DNA of 64,000 bases from Rhizobium sp. Root482 (lineage in GTDB: Bacteria > Pseudomonadota > Alphaproteobacteria > Rhizobiales > Rhizobiaceae), in contig NZ_LMFA01000023.1 of NCBI RefSeq assembly GCF_001426565.1, positions 62,001 to 126,000 of the forward strand, written 5' to 3'. Position 1 is the stretch's first letter; each line of letters starts with the position of its first letter. The translations under genes were made by a program, and so were the position numbers. This document shows, piece by piece, positions 16,332 through 23,985 of the stretch. The notes below the pieces were generated by a model, which was not told the DNA's origin, searched no databases, and saw nothing but the letters and a program-made list of their open reading frames with translations.

Positions 16332-16442
16332 CGACGGCTCCGATTATCATTCAAGATCATGTGCTTATCGAGTTGATAAGCGTGGCGGACAGAGGGAACG
16401 TGTCTCCAGAAGGACGATGCAACTCACCACGGAGCCACCCCG

Positions 16443-16666
16443 ATGACCCGCCGCGCCACCGACAATTCCAACGCCCTCGACGCCTTCATCGCCGCCAAAA
16501 TCGAGATCGACGGGATGCTGGAGCGGCTCTCCGCCCTCAGGCGGACCATTTCGGGACCAGCCCCGACGAGATCAACTGGGGCCATGTCGGCACCCTGAAC
16601 CACTACCGCGCCAAGCTGCGCGAGATAACCGACATGGCCTTCAGCGAAGGCGAACACGCCGAGTAA
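16443..16666 (+). pseudogene. Small phage protein gene disrupted by a 1-base deletion
   Basis: From ATG 16443, preceded by GGAG, the frame reads MTRRATDNSNALDAFIAAKI, then EIDGMLERLSAL, and then leaves phase. The next reading frame continues ADHFGTSPDEINWGHVGTLN and HYRAKLREITDMAFSEGEHA before TAA at 16666. Both halves belong to a conserved 70-75-residue alphaproteobacterial phage protein. The span of 224 bases is one short of 75 codons. The break lies at about 16541 where CTCAGGCGGACC would become continuous with one extra base. It could also be a sequencing error or a rescued frameshift. Function unknown; it is usually found next to a DUF3489 gene, as here. Confidence 0.7.
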
Positions 16667-16755
16667 GACGACCCGCTCCCGGTCCCGCCCGCCGACTGGC
16701 GGGCTCGACCTCGTAGAAGGGGCCGCATCCCGCGCGCCCGATACGGGAGACGACG

Positions 16756-17328
16756 ATGACACAGCTTTCCGACACCCAAGCCCTGATCCTGAGCGCCGCC
16801 GCCCAGCGGCCCGAGCATATCGCCCTGCCGCTGCCCGAGAGCTTGCGCGGAGGCGCCGCCGCCAAGGTGGTGGGCGCGATGCTCGCAAAGGGCTTACTCG
16901 CAGAGGTCGACGCGGACATGCGCAACAGCGAGCCCGTCTGGCGCGAGACCGGCGACGGCCACGGCGTCACACTGGTCGCCACCGACGAAGGCCTCACCGC
17001 CATCGGCATCGAGCTCGAGGACGCGGATACCGCGCCTGCGGGCGCGACGGACGCGCCGACCGAGGAGTCCGCGCCGGACACCCCCACTGAGCCAGTACCC
17101 GCGCCCAAGGCACGCAGGCCGCGCGAGGGCACCAAGCAGGCCACGCTGATCGCCATGCTGCGCGCGCCGGATGGCGCGACCATCGAGGAGATCATGGCCG
17201 CGACCGGCTGGCAGTCGCACACGGTGCGCGGCGCGATGGCCGGGGCGCTGAAGAAGAAGCTCAGGCTCGACGTGACCTCGGAGAAAGTCGAGAACCGGGG
17301 ACGCGTGTACAAACTCCCTGCCGCCTGA
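16756..17328 (+). CDS. DUF3489-domain protein
   Basis: A 190-residue protein, MTQLSDTQALILSAAAQRPE, with a first winged-helix-like part, an acidic Pro/Thr/Ala linker (residues 90-120), and a C-terminal DUF3489 domain: REGTKQATLIAMLRAPDGAT, IEEIMAATGWQSHTVRGAMA, ending KLRLDVTSEKVENRGRVYKL. Both parts look like DNA-binding wHTH units. Such proteins accompany large serine recombinases and DUF2924 genes in rhizobial elements. A GGAGA ribosome-binding stretch precedes the ATG. It sits between minus-strand blocks on the plus strand with the disrupted small gene upstream. Confidence 0.85.
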   Translation: MTQLSDTQALILSAAAQRPEHIALPLPESLRGGAAAKVVGAMLAKGLLAEVDADMRNSEPVWRETGDGHGVTLVATDEGLTAIGIELEDADTAPAGATDAPTEESAPDTPTEPVPAPKARRPREGTKQATLIAMLRAPDGATIEEIMAATGWQSHTVRGAMAGALKKKLRLDVTSEKVENRGRVYKLPAA

Positions 17329-17400
17329 CGCACTTGACCCCCGACAAGTTGACGATCGCCGCCCCGGAGGACGGCGGTCGTCATGCCTCTAGCCGAGATC

Positions 17401-18228
17401 TCAGATGGAGATCTTCCAGTAGGCGAGTACCTCCCGAACTTCATCGCGAGGATAGTGTGGACCGGCGTTCGCTAGATCGTGGCGAATTCGCGCCAGTCGG
17501 TTGTCCGCAGCAATCTTGATGCGCGACGAGAAGGACGCCGTTCCAGGCGGGATGGAAGGCCTGTCCGGCCTGGGCCAGCTTTCGGGATAGCCATGCCACT
17601 CCGACCAGTTTTCGACCTGGGCAGCTAGCGCCGCGACCTCTGTGTGGTCGCACGACCAGCCGTAGAGATGTAGTGCGCACACTCGCAGCAGCATCTTCAC
17701 TTCGGTCATGACGTCGGTGAAGGCTTTCAGTGGCGTTGGAAGCAATACCATGTTCGCCACGCACGAGAAGAAACGCCTGTCCTGAACAACAGCGTTACTC
17801 ATCTGAAAGAACGCGTCATCCACCCCCCAGATATGGCAGCACGACCAGTTCGGCCGCTCATCAGAACGGAGCCCTAGCGCGAGTGTCAGAGCCTTGTTTG
17901 CATGCACATTCCCCTCGGACTTATGTACGCTGACGCGCGTCTGCCGATTGGTGTTCATCTGCGGCTCTGACCAGTTCGCCTTGTAGAAAAGACTGCGCCG
18001 AGCATGTTCCGGGTACCAGACCGGCAGATACTGAAACGTCTTCGGATCGACCCATCGGGCGGTCCGCTCGATGAGTTGCATCACATCCGCAAGACTAAGC
18101 TCGCGACGAAGGGCCTCAAGCCCATCCGGAAGCGTTGCGTCGCTGGTGCCACCGTTCTCTATGGTCAGAAATATTTCTCCGTCACACTCGGCGAACTCGA
18201 ATCGCCTCAAACAGCCGCCGTAGTCCAA
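17401..18228 (-). CDS. Unrecognised 275-residue protein, possible cargo gene
   Basis: The protein starts MDYGGCLRRFEFAECDGEIF and is unlike any family I can name. Distinct segments are WVDPKTFQYLPVWYPEHARR, NVHANKALTLALGLRSDERP (residues 109-128) followed by NWSCCHIWGVDDAFFQMSNA, VVQDRRFFSCVANMVLLPTP and LRVCALHLYGWSCDHTEVA. A Trp-Ser-Cys-Cys-His-Ile-Trp core and several further Cys/His suggest metal binding, and the HIWG with nearby NMV..P resembles HNH-like nuclease surroundings, which is speculation. The 5' end overlaps the DUF7220 frame by 47 bases, so the true start may be internal. Visible A/T enrichment against neighbours suggests separate acquisition. Confidence 0.68.
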   Translation of the reverse strand: MDYGGCLRRFEFAECDGEIFLTIENGGTSDATLPDGLEALRRELSLADVMQLIERTARWVDPKTFQYLPVWYPEHARRSLFYKANWSEPQMNTNRQTRVSVHKSEGNVHANKALTLALGLRSDERPNWSCCHIWGVDDAFFQMSNAVVQDRRFFSCVANMVLLPTPLKAFTDVMTEVKMLLRVCALHLYGWSCDHTEVAALAAQVENWSEWHGYPESWPRPDRPSIPPGTASFSSRIKIAADNRLARIRHDLANAGPHYPRDEVREVLAYWKISI

Positions 18229-18403
18229 AGCTTCTCACTATACTCACAAGAGTAAAGATCGCGCCCATCTGGAGGTTCTGCGCCAGCGTGGTGTGCAAGC
18301 CAAAAATCGGGAAGATCAGGATCTGCGTCACTACGGCGACGCCGTAGCCGACCGCGACATTGGCGATCGACTCGACCAGTGACATTAGCCGCGACTGTTT
18401 CAT
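18182..18403 (-). CDS. DUF7220-type small membrane protein
   Basis: A 73-residue protein, MKQSRLMSLVESIANVAVGY, with two predicted membrane helices: roughly residues 10-30 (IANVAVGYGVAVVTQILIFP) and 38-58 (LAQNLQMGAIFTLVSIVRSF), and a basic end LRRLFEAIRVRRV. This pattern is a recurrent small inner-membrane protein of rhizobial and rhodobacterial mobile elements. Its start overlaps the methyltransferase stop by four bases (ATGA). Two-helix topology and phage context could also suit a holin, but position in an early gene block argues against it. Confidence 0.75.
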   Translation of the reverse strand: MKQSRLMSLVESIANVAVGYGVAVVTQILIFPIFGLHTTLAQNLQMGAIFTLVSIVRSFGLRRLFEAIRVRRV

Positions 18404-19758
18404 GCCGCCTTGCTCTTCCTGCGCCGTATGCTCGCAGCCTCGGTGAGGGTATTGGCCTCATCTCTAAGTCGCTCGGTTTTCACCTGCGTGAAGGTCCGGC
18501 CGTCTCCGTCGAGGATCGCCTCGCGTCCTGTTTCCGCCTGCCAACGTTCCACGGCGACATCCACATAGGTCGGGCTGATCTCCATCGCGAAGACGCGACG
18601 GCCGTTGGCCTCGCCCGCGATGATCTGCGAGCCGGAGCCGCAGAACGGCTCGTAGCAAAGCCCGCTGCGCGCCACATGCTGGCGCATCGGAATCCCGAAG
18701 GCGTCGAGCGGTTTCGGCGTGGGGTGGTCGGGCCGGTCGTCCTTGGCGAAGCTGGGCAGCGCCCATGTTGATGACAGTGTTTCCTCGGCCACCTTCGGCG
18801 GACGGTTCGGTCGGCGCCAGCCCATGAAGCAGGGCTCGTGCTTCCAGAGGTAATGCGAGCGGGTCAGGACGCCGCGGTCCTTCACCCAGATGATCTGCTG
18901 ATGGACGAAGGCACCGGCCTTCTCCCAGCAGGCCTCGAGCATCGCCTGACGGCGCGAGGCGTGCCAGCAGTACCATGCTGCGTCCTCGGCGATGGCTTCC
19001 GCCACGGCCGCCGAGATGAACCCGTCGTATAGTTCCGCGCCCTGAGAACTGTCATCCCAGGTCGTGCCGTAGGACGCCGACCAGTCCTTGTTACGCGTCG
19101 GATGGTTCGAGCCGTCATAGTCGACGAGATACGGCGGATCGGTTGCGAACAGAATCGCGCGCTCGCCATTCATCAGGCGCCGCACGTCGTCGTGGCTCGT
19201 GCTGTCGCCGCAGAGCAGCCGATGGTCGCCGAGTATCCAGAGATCGCCGGTGCGGGACGCCGGATTGCGCGGCGGCTCCGGGATGGTCACCGGGGGCACG
19301 GAGCCGCCGGCACCACCTTCTTCACCGTCCCCCTCGGGCACGAAGGCCAGCAGCTTGTCCAGCTCGCCATCGGTGAAGCCGACCAGCGACAGGTCGAAGT
19401 CGTCTGCCAGCAGGTCGTTCAGTTCCGCCGACAGCAGCGCCTCGTCCCAGGTGCTCAGTTCCGTCAGCTTGTTGTCCGCGATTCGATAGGCCCTGCGCTG
19501 CGCCTCGGTCAGATGCCCCAGCACGATGACTGGTGCCTCGGTCAGCCCGAGCTGCGTCGCCGCCAGGACCCGGCCGTGCCCAGCAATCAGCTCGCCGTCC
19601 TCCGCCACGAGGCACGGCACGGTCCAGCCGAACTCGGCCATGCTGGCGGCGATTTTCGCGACCTGGTCCGCGCCATGCGCCTTCGCGTTCTTTGCGTAGG
19701 GCTGGAGGCGCGACAGCGACCAGGTCTCGATCGCGTCCGGGGCGAAGCTCAGCGTCAT
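18400..19758 (-). CDS. ParB-nuclease-like / beta-class DNA methyltransferase fusion
   Basis: A 452-residue protein from ATG 19758 (a TTG at 19767 is also possible). Residues 1-110 form a ParB-N-like domain (LQPYAKNAKAHGADQVAKIA, ELIAGHGRVLAATQLG). The methyltransferase follows with DPPY at 207-210 and FCGSGS at 372-377, the order DPPY before FxGxG marking the beta class, typical of N6-adenine or N4-cytosine enzymes. TARGET-recognition sequence lies between. Phage enzymes of this kind usually act as orphan methylases that protect the genome from restriction or mark packaging/replication sites. No partner endonuclease is visible. Confidence 0.9.
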   Translation of the reverse strand: MTLSFAPDAIETWSLSRLQPYAKNAKAHGADQVAKIAASMAEFGWTVPCLVAEDGELIAGHGRVLAATQLGLTEAPVIVLGHLTEAQRRAYRIADNKLTELSTWDEALLSAELNDLLADDFDLSLVGFTDGELDKLLAFVPEGDGEEGGAGGSVPPVTIPEPPRNPASRTGDLWILGDHRLLCGDSTSHDDVRRLMNGERAILFATDPPYLVDYDGSNHPTRNKDWSASYGTTWDDSSQGAELYDGFISAAVAEAIAEDAAWYCWHASRRQAMLEACWEKAGAFVHQQIIWVKDRGVLTRSHYLWKHEPCFMGWRRPNRPPKVAEETLSSTWALPSFAKDDRPDHPTPKPLDAFGIPMRQHVARSGLCYEPFCGSGSQIIAGEANGRRVFAMEISPTYVDVAVERWQAETGREAILDGDGRTFTQVKTERLRDEANTLTEAASIRRRKSKAA

Positions 19759-20127
19759 GGTGGGCAAGGTTCCTCAGTCGGGTGGATGCCGGTGGTTTCC
19801 GGACTCCGGATGCCCTGCTGGACTCCACGCAGGTCCAGCGGCCACCAGCGGTGTCCGGTCAAACGGCTCGTGTTCATTGGTGTTTGCGCGGGGCGCAGGT
19901 GGGGCCGGCTTCCGGGTGGCTTCCCAAAAATCCGGCCCTGTCGCTGGCGATGTCCCGCGCTTCGCCCGCCAGCATACGAATATCGCCAGGAAGGACCCGC
20001 GAACTCGCATGATAGCGGACCGCGATTGGGATGCGCGCGCCTCTCGCGAGGATGGCCGAAAATCTAGTCTGATCTGCCGTTTATGTCCGTTCGAAAACTG
20101 TCCGGCAGACACTTTCCTCGCCATTGC
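19759..20127 (-). other. Gap with only a weak 116-codon frame
   Basis: Between the methyltransferase and the DUF6362 gene I see no convincing gene. A minus-strand frame from ATG 20124 to 19774 is open (MARKVSAGQFSNGHKRQIRL), starting three bases after the DUF6362 stop, but its third-codon positions are not GC-biased as in the neighbours and the product is Pro/Arg-rich. It could be a decayed or fast-evolving small gene. Confidence 0.45.
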
Positions 20128-20562
20128 TCACCGCCGCGCCGCGCCAGTCAGTTCGATCACCTTGCGCTTCGAATAGCTGCGATTGAGCCGCCGGCCATTG
20201 AGCCGGAATGCAATGACGCATAGCGCATACAGCCAGCGCTCGTGCGCCGCCGACCGCTGCAGTCCCACCGTCCAGCAGATCGTTTTCCAACGCTCGCCGT
20301 GCGCACGCAGCCAGATAATCTTGCCGTCAACAGGTTCGAGCCCCACCGTCCAGCTGAGCGTCTCCTCCATCCGGCTGATGGCAGCGGGCGACGGCAAGAT
20401 GCGCATTGGCTTGGGCTGCTGTCCAACCTTGTCGGCGAAGTCATGAACGACCTCTGGCCAGGTGCTGAAGTATCCCTGTCGTTGCTGTTCGGGCAGTCGC
20501 TTGAGCACGTAAGCGGCTTCCGCCAGGCGTTCCTCGACGAGGCTCGGTGTCCACTCGGTCAT
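20128..20562 (-). CDS. DUF6362-family phage protein
   Basis: A 144-residue protein, MTEWTPSLVEERLAEAAYVL, continuing KRLPEQQRQGYFSTWPEVVH and ending in a helix-turn-helix-like part WLRAHGERWKTICWTVGLQR and SAAHERWLYALCVIAFRLNG. The C-terminal half looks like a sigma-region-4/HTH domain, so a DNA-binding regulatory role in late or replication gene control is plausible. It overlaps the 65-residue gene upstream by four bases, part of an early minus-strand operon. Confidence 0.82.
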   Translation of the reverse strand: MTEWTPSLVEERLAEAAYVLKRLPEQQRQGYFSTWPEVVHDFADKVGQQPKPMRILPSPAAISRMEETLSWTVGLEPVDGKIIWLRAHGERWKTICWTVGLQRSAAHERWLYALCVIAFRLNGRRLNRSYSKRKVIELTGAARR

Positions 20563-20756
20563 CGGCGCGCCTCCTTCGCCTGATCGCGATCGCCATAGAG
20601 CTTGTCGCCGAGTTGCCGGATCAGTTCACGTTCGGGCCAGGTCAGCCGGTCATCATCGAGCGACACCGCGAGGACGCGCTGCTCCCGCCAGCCCTCGCGC
20701 TTGACCTCTTCGGGGCTGCGGCGCTGTCCGCCATAACCTCGTGGCGCCCACCTCAC
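20559..20756 (-). CDS. Small conserved phage protein (65 residues)
   Basis: MRWAPRGYGGQRRSPEEVKR followed by EGWREQRVLAVSLDDDRLTW and PERELIRQLGDKLYGDRDQA. The KREGW...LVVS..D.RL.W.E.E.I..LG..LYG pattern is a recurring early-gene product of alphaproteobacterial temperate phages. Function unknown. It overlaps both neighbours by four bases (RuvC-like upstream, DUF6362 downstream), so the three are translationally coupled. Confidence 0.78.
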   Translation of the reverse strand: MRWAPRGYGGQRRSPEEVKREGWREQRVLAVSLDDDRLTWPERELIRQLGDKLYGDRDQAKEARR

Positions 20757-21286
20757 AGCACACCTCCCCGGGTCTCCATCGCCCAGAGCAGGATGGCGAT
20801 TGCATCGGCCTCATTATCGTCGGCGGGCTGGAACCCACGCTCGCGCATTGCGGCCAACACGGCTTCCTTGCCGGCGTTTCCCTTGCCGGTGGCGAACCGC
20901 TTGATGGTGCCGACCGGTACGCCTTGATAGGCGACGCCTTCGCGCTCGCACCAGGACGTCAACGTTGCCAGAAACCCGCCGTAGAGGTGGGCGGCGTCGG
21001 TCCCGATGTGACGCCGGACCTCCTCGAAATAGATCGAGGCCAACCCACCACTGTCGTCAGCCAGCTGTTCGAGCCAGTGCTGGAAACGCAGATACCGCAT
21101 GCCGCCGCCGTCATAGCGCCCGGTCCGGAATGTCGCGGTGCCACTGTGAACGATCCCGCTGACAAGGCTCGCCCAGCCAGTGGTGGTCCCAAGGTCGAGA
21201 GCGAGGATGGTGCTGCCGGCAGAAGCGGAAGCAACGCGCATGGGAGAGAGGTCGGTTACAGGGACGGGTGATGGATGCATGTTCAT
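20753..21286 (-). CDS. RuvC-like Holliday junction resolvase
   Basis: A 177-residue RNase H-fold protein starting MNMHPSPVPVTDLSPMRVAS. The catalytic acidic residues appear in order: D31 in ILALDLGTTTGWA, E88/E89 in IYFEEVRRH, and D157/D161 in ADDNEADAIAILLW. GTIKRFATGKGNAGKEAV lies between, as in RuvC. It would resolve recombination or replication intermediates before packaging. The frame is open to 21772 but that extension is the repeat region; ATG 21286, preceded by AAGGAT, is the likely start. Confidence 0.87.
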   Translation of the reverse strand: MNMHPSPVPVTDLSPMRVASASAGSTILALDLGTTTGWASLVSGIVHSGTATFRTGRYDGGGMRYLRFQHWLEQLADDSGGLASIYFEEVRRHIGTDAAHLYGGFLATLTSWCEREGVAYQGVPVGTIKRFATGKGNAGKEAVLAAMRERGFQPADDNEADAIAILLWAMETRGGVL

Positions 21287-21419
21287 GCGGGTTGATCCTT
21301 CTCGTGTTCTGTCGGGAATGAGAGGTCCGGCACGCCATGCGCACGCGAAGCCCCTGGGGGTGGGCGAGGGAGAACCCGCCTGCGGCGTTCTCCCCCACCC
21401 CTGAAGGGGGTGGCTTTCA

Positions 21420-21660
21420 CCCCCACAACTTGGAAGGCCAAACGAGGCCCTGATAATGTTGATAAATTTCAAGTTGGGGATGGGCTGGGGAGCCGCCGCT
21501 TCCCCAACTTGAACCTGCGCAGCCCATCGAAGCTGTACGAGCAGCAGCGCAGGTAGTTGGGAGAGGTCTGCCCAACTTGACGCCGCGCAACCGCAGGCGG
21601 CAGTGCGGAAGGGAGCGAAGGTAGTTGGGCGCCGCTTTCCCAACTTCCCCAACTTGAAGC
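21420..21660. repeat. Cluster of CCCAACTT repeats in both orientations
   Basis: The gap between the resolvase and primase-helicase genes holds at least eight copies of a CCAACTT/AAGTTGG-like motif at 21426-21431 (partial), 21471-21479 (reverse), 21502-21510, 21555-21561 (reverse), 21571-21578, 21623-21629 (reverse), 21639-21646 and 21647-21655. Three direct copies extend into CCCAACTTGA-(N4-5)-GCGCA. Spacing is irregular, about 20-60 bases. The surrounding 410 bases hold no credible gene; the frames reading through it (KLGKLGKRR and similar) are by-products of the repeats. The site could be an iteron-type replication origin or a multi-site operator of the early operon. Confidence 0.72.
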
Positions 21661-21699
21661 TGCGCAAGTCTGCGAATGATGCGGATCGGTGGAGGGCGA

Positions 21700-23985
21700 T
21701 CATTCGGCGCCCTCCGGATAGACCCAGACGCCAGGGTTCTCCACGGGAAGAGCGGCACCGGTCTGGGGGCACTTGTACGTGCTGGGCAGGACCTGTATCC
21801 GCTCCGGAATGAGCTCGCCGGTCTCGACATCAGCAATCTCGTCGCCGGTCGGGAACACCATGTCCTCGACGCAGAGATAGCCGAACTTCGACTTCGAGGT
21901 GGGCAGACCGAAGGGTGCGCCGTCGCGGACGAACTTGATGAAACCCTTGGTCGCCAGCACGCTGATCCGTTCGCGGATCGTGTCCTTGCCACCGAGCCCG
22001 GCGCGGTTCTCGAAACTCTCAGCGAACTGCAGCGCCGTGTAGAGCCGCCCGGCTTGTGCTTCATCGAAGAGCAATTGAAGGATGACGTCATGCTTGCGGA
22101 CGCGCTCGGCGTCGAGCTTCTCGCCGAACTCGCGGCGTACGAGCCTTGTCTCGGAGCGGTCGATATCGACCCAGCGCCCACCGGCCTTGTCGACGACCAT
22201 GGGCTCGATGCCCGGCCCATTGCGCAGTTCAAAATGCAACATCCGCTCCGGGCACTCCTCGTCGGGCCGGTGCATGATGATGCCGGAGCTATAGAAGCTG
22301 CGGAGGGATCCGGCGCCCGAGAGCGCCATGAACGGATCCTCGACCAGCTGCTTCTTGGTGATCTTGCGTGTGTGGTGACAGAGGATCAGGCCGGCATCGG
22401 GCGCAACAGCGTCGCGCAATGCCTCGATCCGCTCCTGCAGGAAGAAAAGCATCGCCGTGTTGTCATTCTCGCCACCTCCGTCCGGGCCGCCATCGAAGAG
22501 GTTGCGGATCGGATCGATGCAGAGGATGTCGGGTGCGCCGTGTCCGTAATGAGCACGGGCGGCAGCGACGGCGAGAGCGACGCCGCCGGCGTCGAGCAGC
22601 ATGCGCACCTTGGGCGTGGCGACCAGATTGCCGCGCGCCTTCGCCAGGAGAGCGGGATCGACCTTGATGGCCTGGAGACGCTCCCGGAGGTAATGATATT
22701 GGATCTCGGCCTGCAGATAGAAGATCCGCAGCGGCCGGCTCGGCGCGAAACCGAGGAACGGCACGCCTGCTGCCATGTGGACCAGCAGGCTGATCAGGAA
22801 GTCGCTCTTGCCGACCTTCGGCGCGCCACAGAGCACCAGCATCCCGCCCGGCGTCAGCAACCGCGGCGCTATGATGTCCTCCGGCATCGGGCTCAGATCG
22901 TCGAGCAGCGCGCCGAGTGTGAAGGCCGGCAGTGCCGACATGGGTGGGGCGGAGAGCCGCTCGAGCGCCGGCCCATGACGTTCCTCGTGCAGTCGCCAGA
23001 GGCGCTGCGCTTCCGAGGCGAGTCGCTCCAGCGGCCAGTGTGGGCGTAACTGGGCGGCGTTGTACTGGCAGATTGCCTCCCAGGCCTCGTCACGGCTCAT
23101 GCGGCCTTCGTGCGCCATACGCACATAGTGACCGATCGCGGCGCTTGCTCCCTGGAAGCGCGACCAGTCGTCGGCGCCACCTTCGCGGGCCGGAGTCGTC
23201 AGGATCTCCGTAATTGATGGTTTTCCGGTCGTCGGTCCGGGCTCGGAACCAACACCTGCCAGCGGCGGCATGTCAGCGACGAGTTCGGCGAAATCGCCCA
23301 GATGGACCTCTACCCGAGGGCTGTGGCGGCGGATGTTGACCAACCGTCTGAACCCGCCCTTGTGATAGACCGAGCCCGCCAAACGGATGGGTTGGTGGGC
23401 CGAACGGAAATGGGTGTCGCCGCCCACCTTGACGGCGATATCACCGCGCAGCCGACAAAGGAGCGAGATGTCCTCGCCCTCGGCCGGTTCACTCAGGCGC
23501 CACCAGACATGAAGCTTATCCAGGCCATCTGGCGTGCGGCCGCCGCTTTCGACGAGCAGAGTCGGTTCGCCGAGATGCCGGATGAGATGATCGAGCTTGG
23601 CTGTGATGTCGCCCGCGTCGAGATCGACCAGAACGGTCTGCATCTGCCGGACGTCGGCGGCCTTCGCCTTGCCGGTCTCAGCGACCGTCCCCGGCACCAC
23701 ATAGAAGGCCGCGCCCTCGCGCGCCGCCCAGCTGGCGAAGGCCCCCGCTTTCTCCAGCAAACTGTCGCCGATCTCGATCCAGGCGTTATGGGGGCGGCCG
23801 TCGATGCCCTGGCCCTTGTCGACGAAGCCCCGCAGCGGCACCCAGCCCTCGCAATAGCCGAAGACGACGTCGAGAAAGATCGCGATCTGCTCAGGATCCG
23901 GCTCAACGTCGAAGGCATCGGGCTGCGGCGCGGCGTCGTTGAAGTCCCGCCATGCTTCGAGGGAGACGACCTTGTTCTCGCTCAT
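21700..23985 (-). CDS. Primase-helicase: RepB-like primase plus AAA_25 ATPase
   Basis: A 761-residue protein starting MSENKVVSLEAWRDFNDAAP. The open frame continues upstream but ATG 23985 overlaps the exonuclease stop as ATGA. The N-terminal half is a RepB/archaeo-eukaryotic-type primase: acidic motif VLVDLDAGD (118-126) and HFRSAHQPIRLAGS (192-205). The ATPase half carries Walker A GAPKVGKS (387-394), Walker B ILCIDPIRNLF and LILCHHTRK, the RepA/DnaB-like helicase core. The C-terminus has a winged-helix-like part and YKCPQTGAALPVENPGVWVY. It would initiate and drive phage DNA replication. Confidence 0.9.
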   Translation of the reverse strand: MSENKVVSLEAWRDFNDAAPQPDAFDVEPDPEQIAIFLDVVFGYCEGWVPLRGFVDKGQGIDGRPHNAWIEIGDSLLEKAGAFASWAAREGAAFYVVPGTVAETGKAKAADVRQMQTVLVDLDAGDITAKLDHLIRHLGEPTLLVESGGRTPDGLDKLHVWWRLSEPAEGEDISLLCRLRGDIAVKVGGDTHFRSAHQPIRLAGSVYHKGGFRRLVNIRRHSPRVEVHLGDFAELVADMPPLAGVGSEPGPTTGKPSITEILTTPAREGGADDWSRFQGASAAIGHYVRMAHEGRMSRDEAWEAICQYNAAQLRPHWPLERLASEAQRLWRLHEERHGPALERLSAPPMSALPAFTLGALLDDLSPMPEDIIAPRLLTPGGMLVLCGAPKVGKSDFLISLLVHMAAGVPFLGFAPSRPLRIFYLQAEIQYHYLRERLQAIKVDPALLAKARGNLVATPKVRMLLDAGGVALAVAAARAHYGHGAPDILCIDPIRNLFDGGPDGGGENDNTAMLFFLQERIEALRDAVAPDAGLILCHHTRKITKKQLVEDPFMALSGAGSLRSFYSSGIIMHRPDEECPERMLHFELRNGPGIEPMVVDKAGGRWVDIDRSETRLVRREFGEKLDAERVRKHDVILQLLFDEAQAGRLYTALQFAESFENRAGLGGKDTIRERISVLATKGFIKFVRDGAPFGLPTSKSKFGYLCVEDMVFPTGDEIADVETGELIPERIQVLPSTYKCPQTGAALPVENPGVWVYPEGAE

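Noticed and set aside
18182-18403. Holin
   Set aside because: Two helices and short length could fit, but it is in the early block and tied to a methyltransferase; lysis genes are expected left of the window.
19774-20124. 116-codon minus-strand gene
   Set aside because: Start spacing is plausible, but codon third positions lack the GC bias of neighbours and no family is recognisable; kept only as a weak frame in a gap.
21420-21660. Possible CRISPR array
   Set aside because: Repeat units are 7-9 bases, occur in both orientations and are unevenly spaced, and no cas genes other than a Cas4-like phage exonuclease are present.
21417-22232. Minus-strand frames with KLGKLGKRR and QVGEVGKAAP-like sequence
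   Set aside because: They read through the CCCAACTT repeats and antisense or out-of-frame parts of the primase-helicase gene; the apparent repeats in protein reflect DNA repeats.
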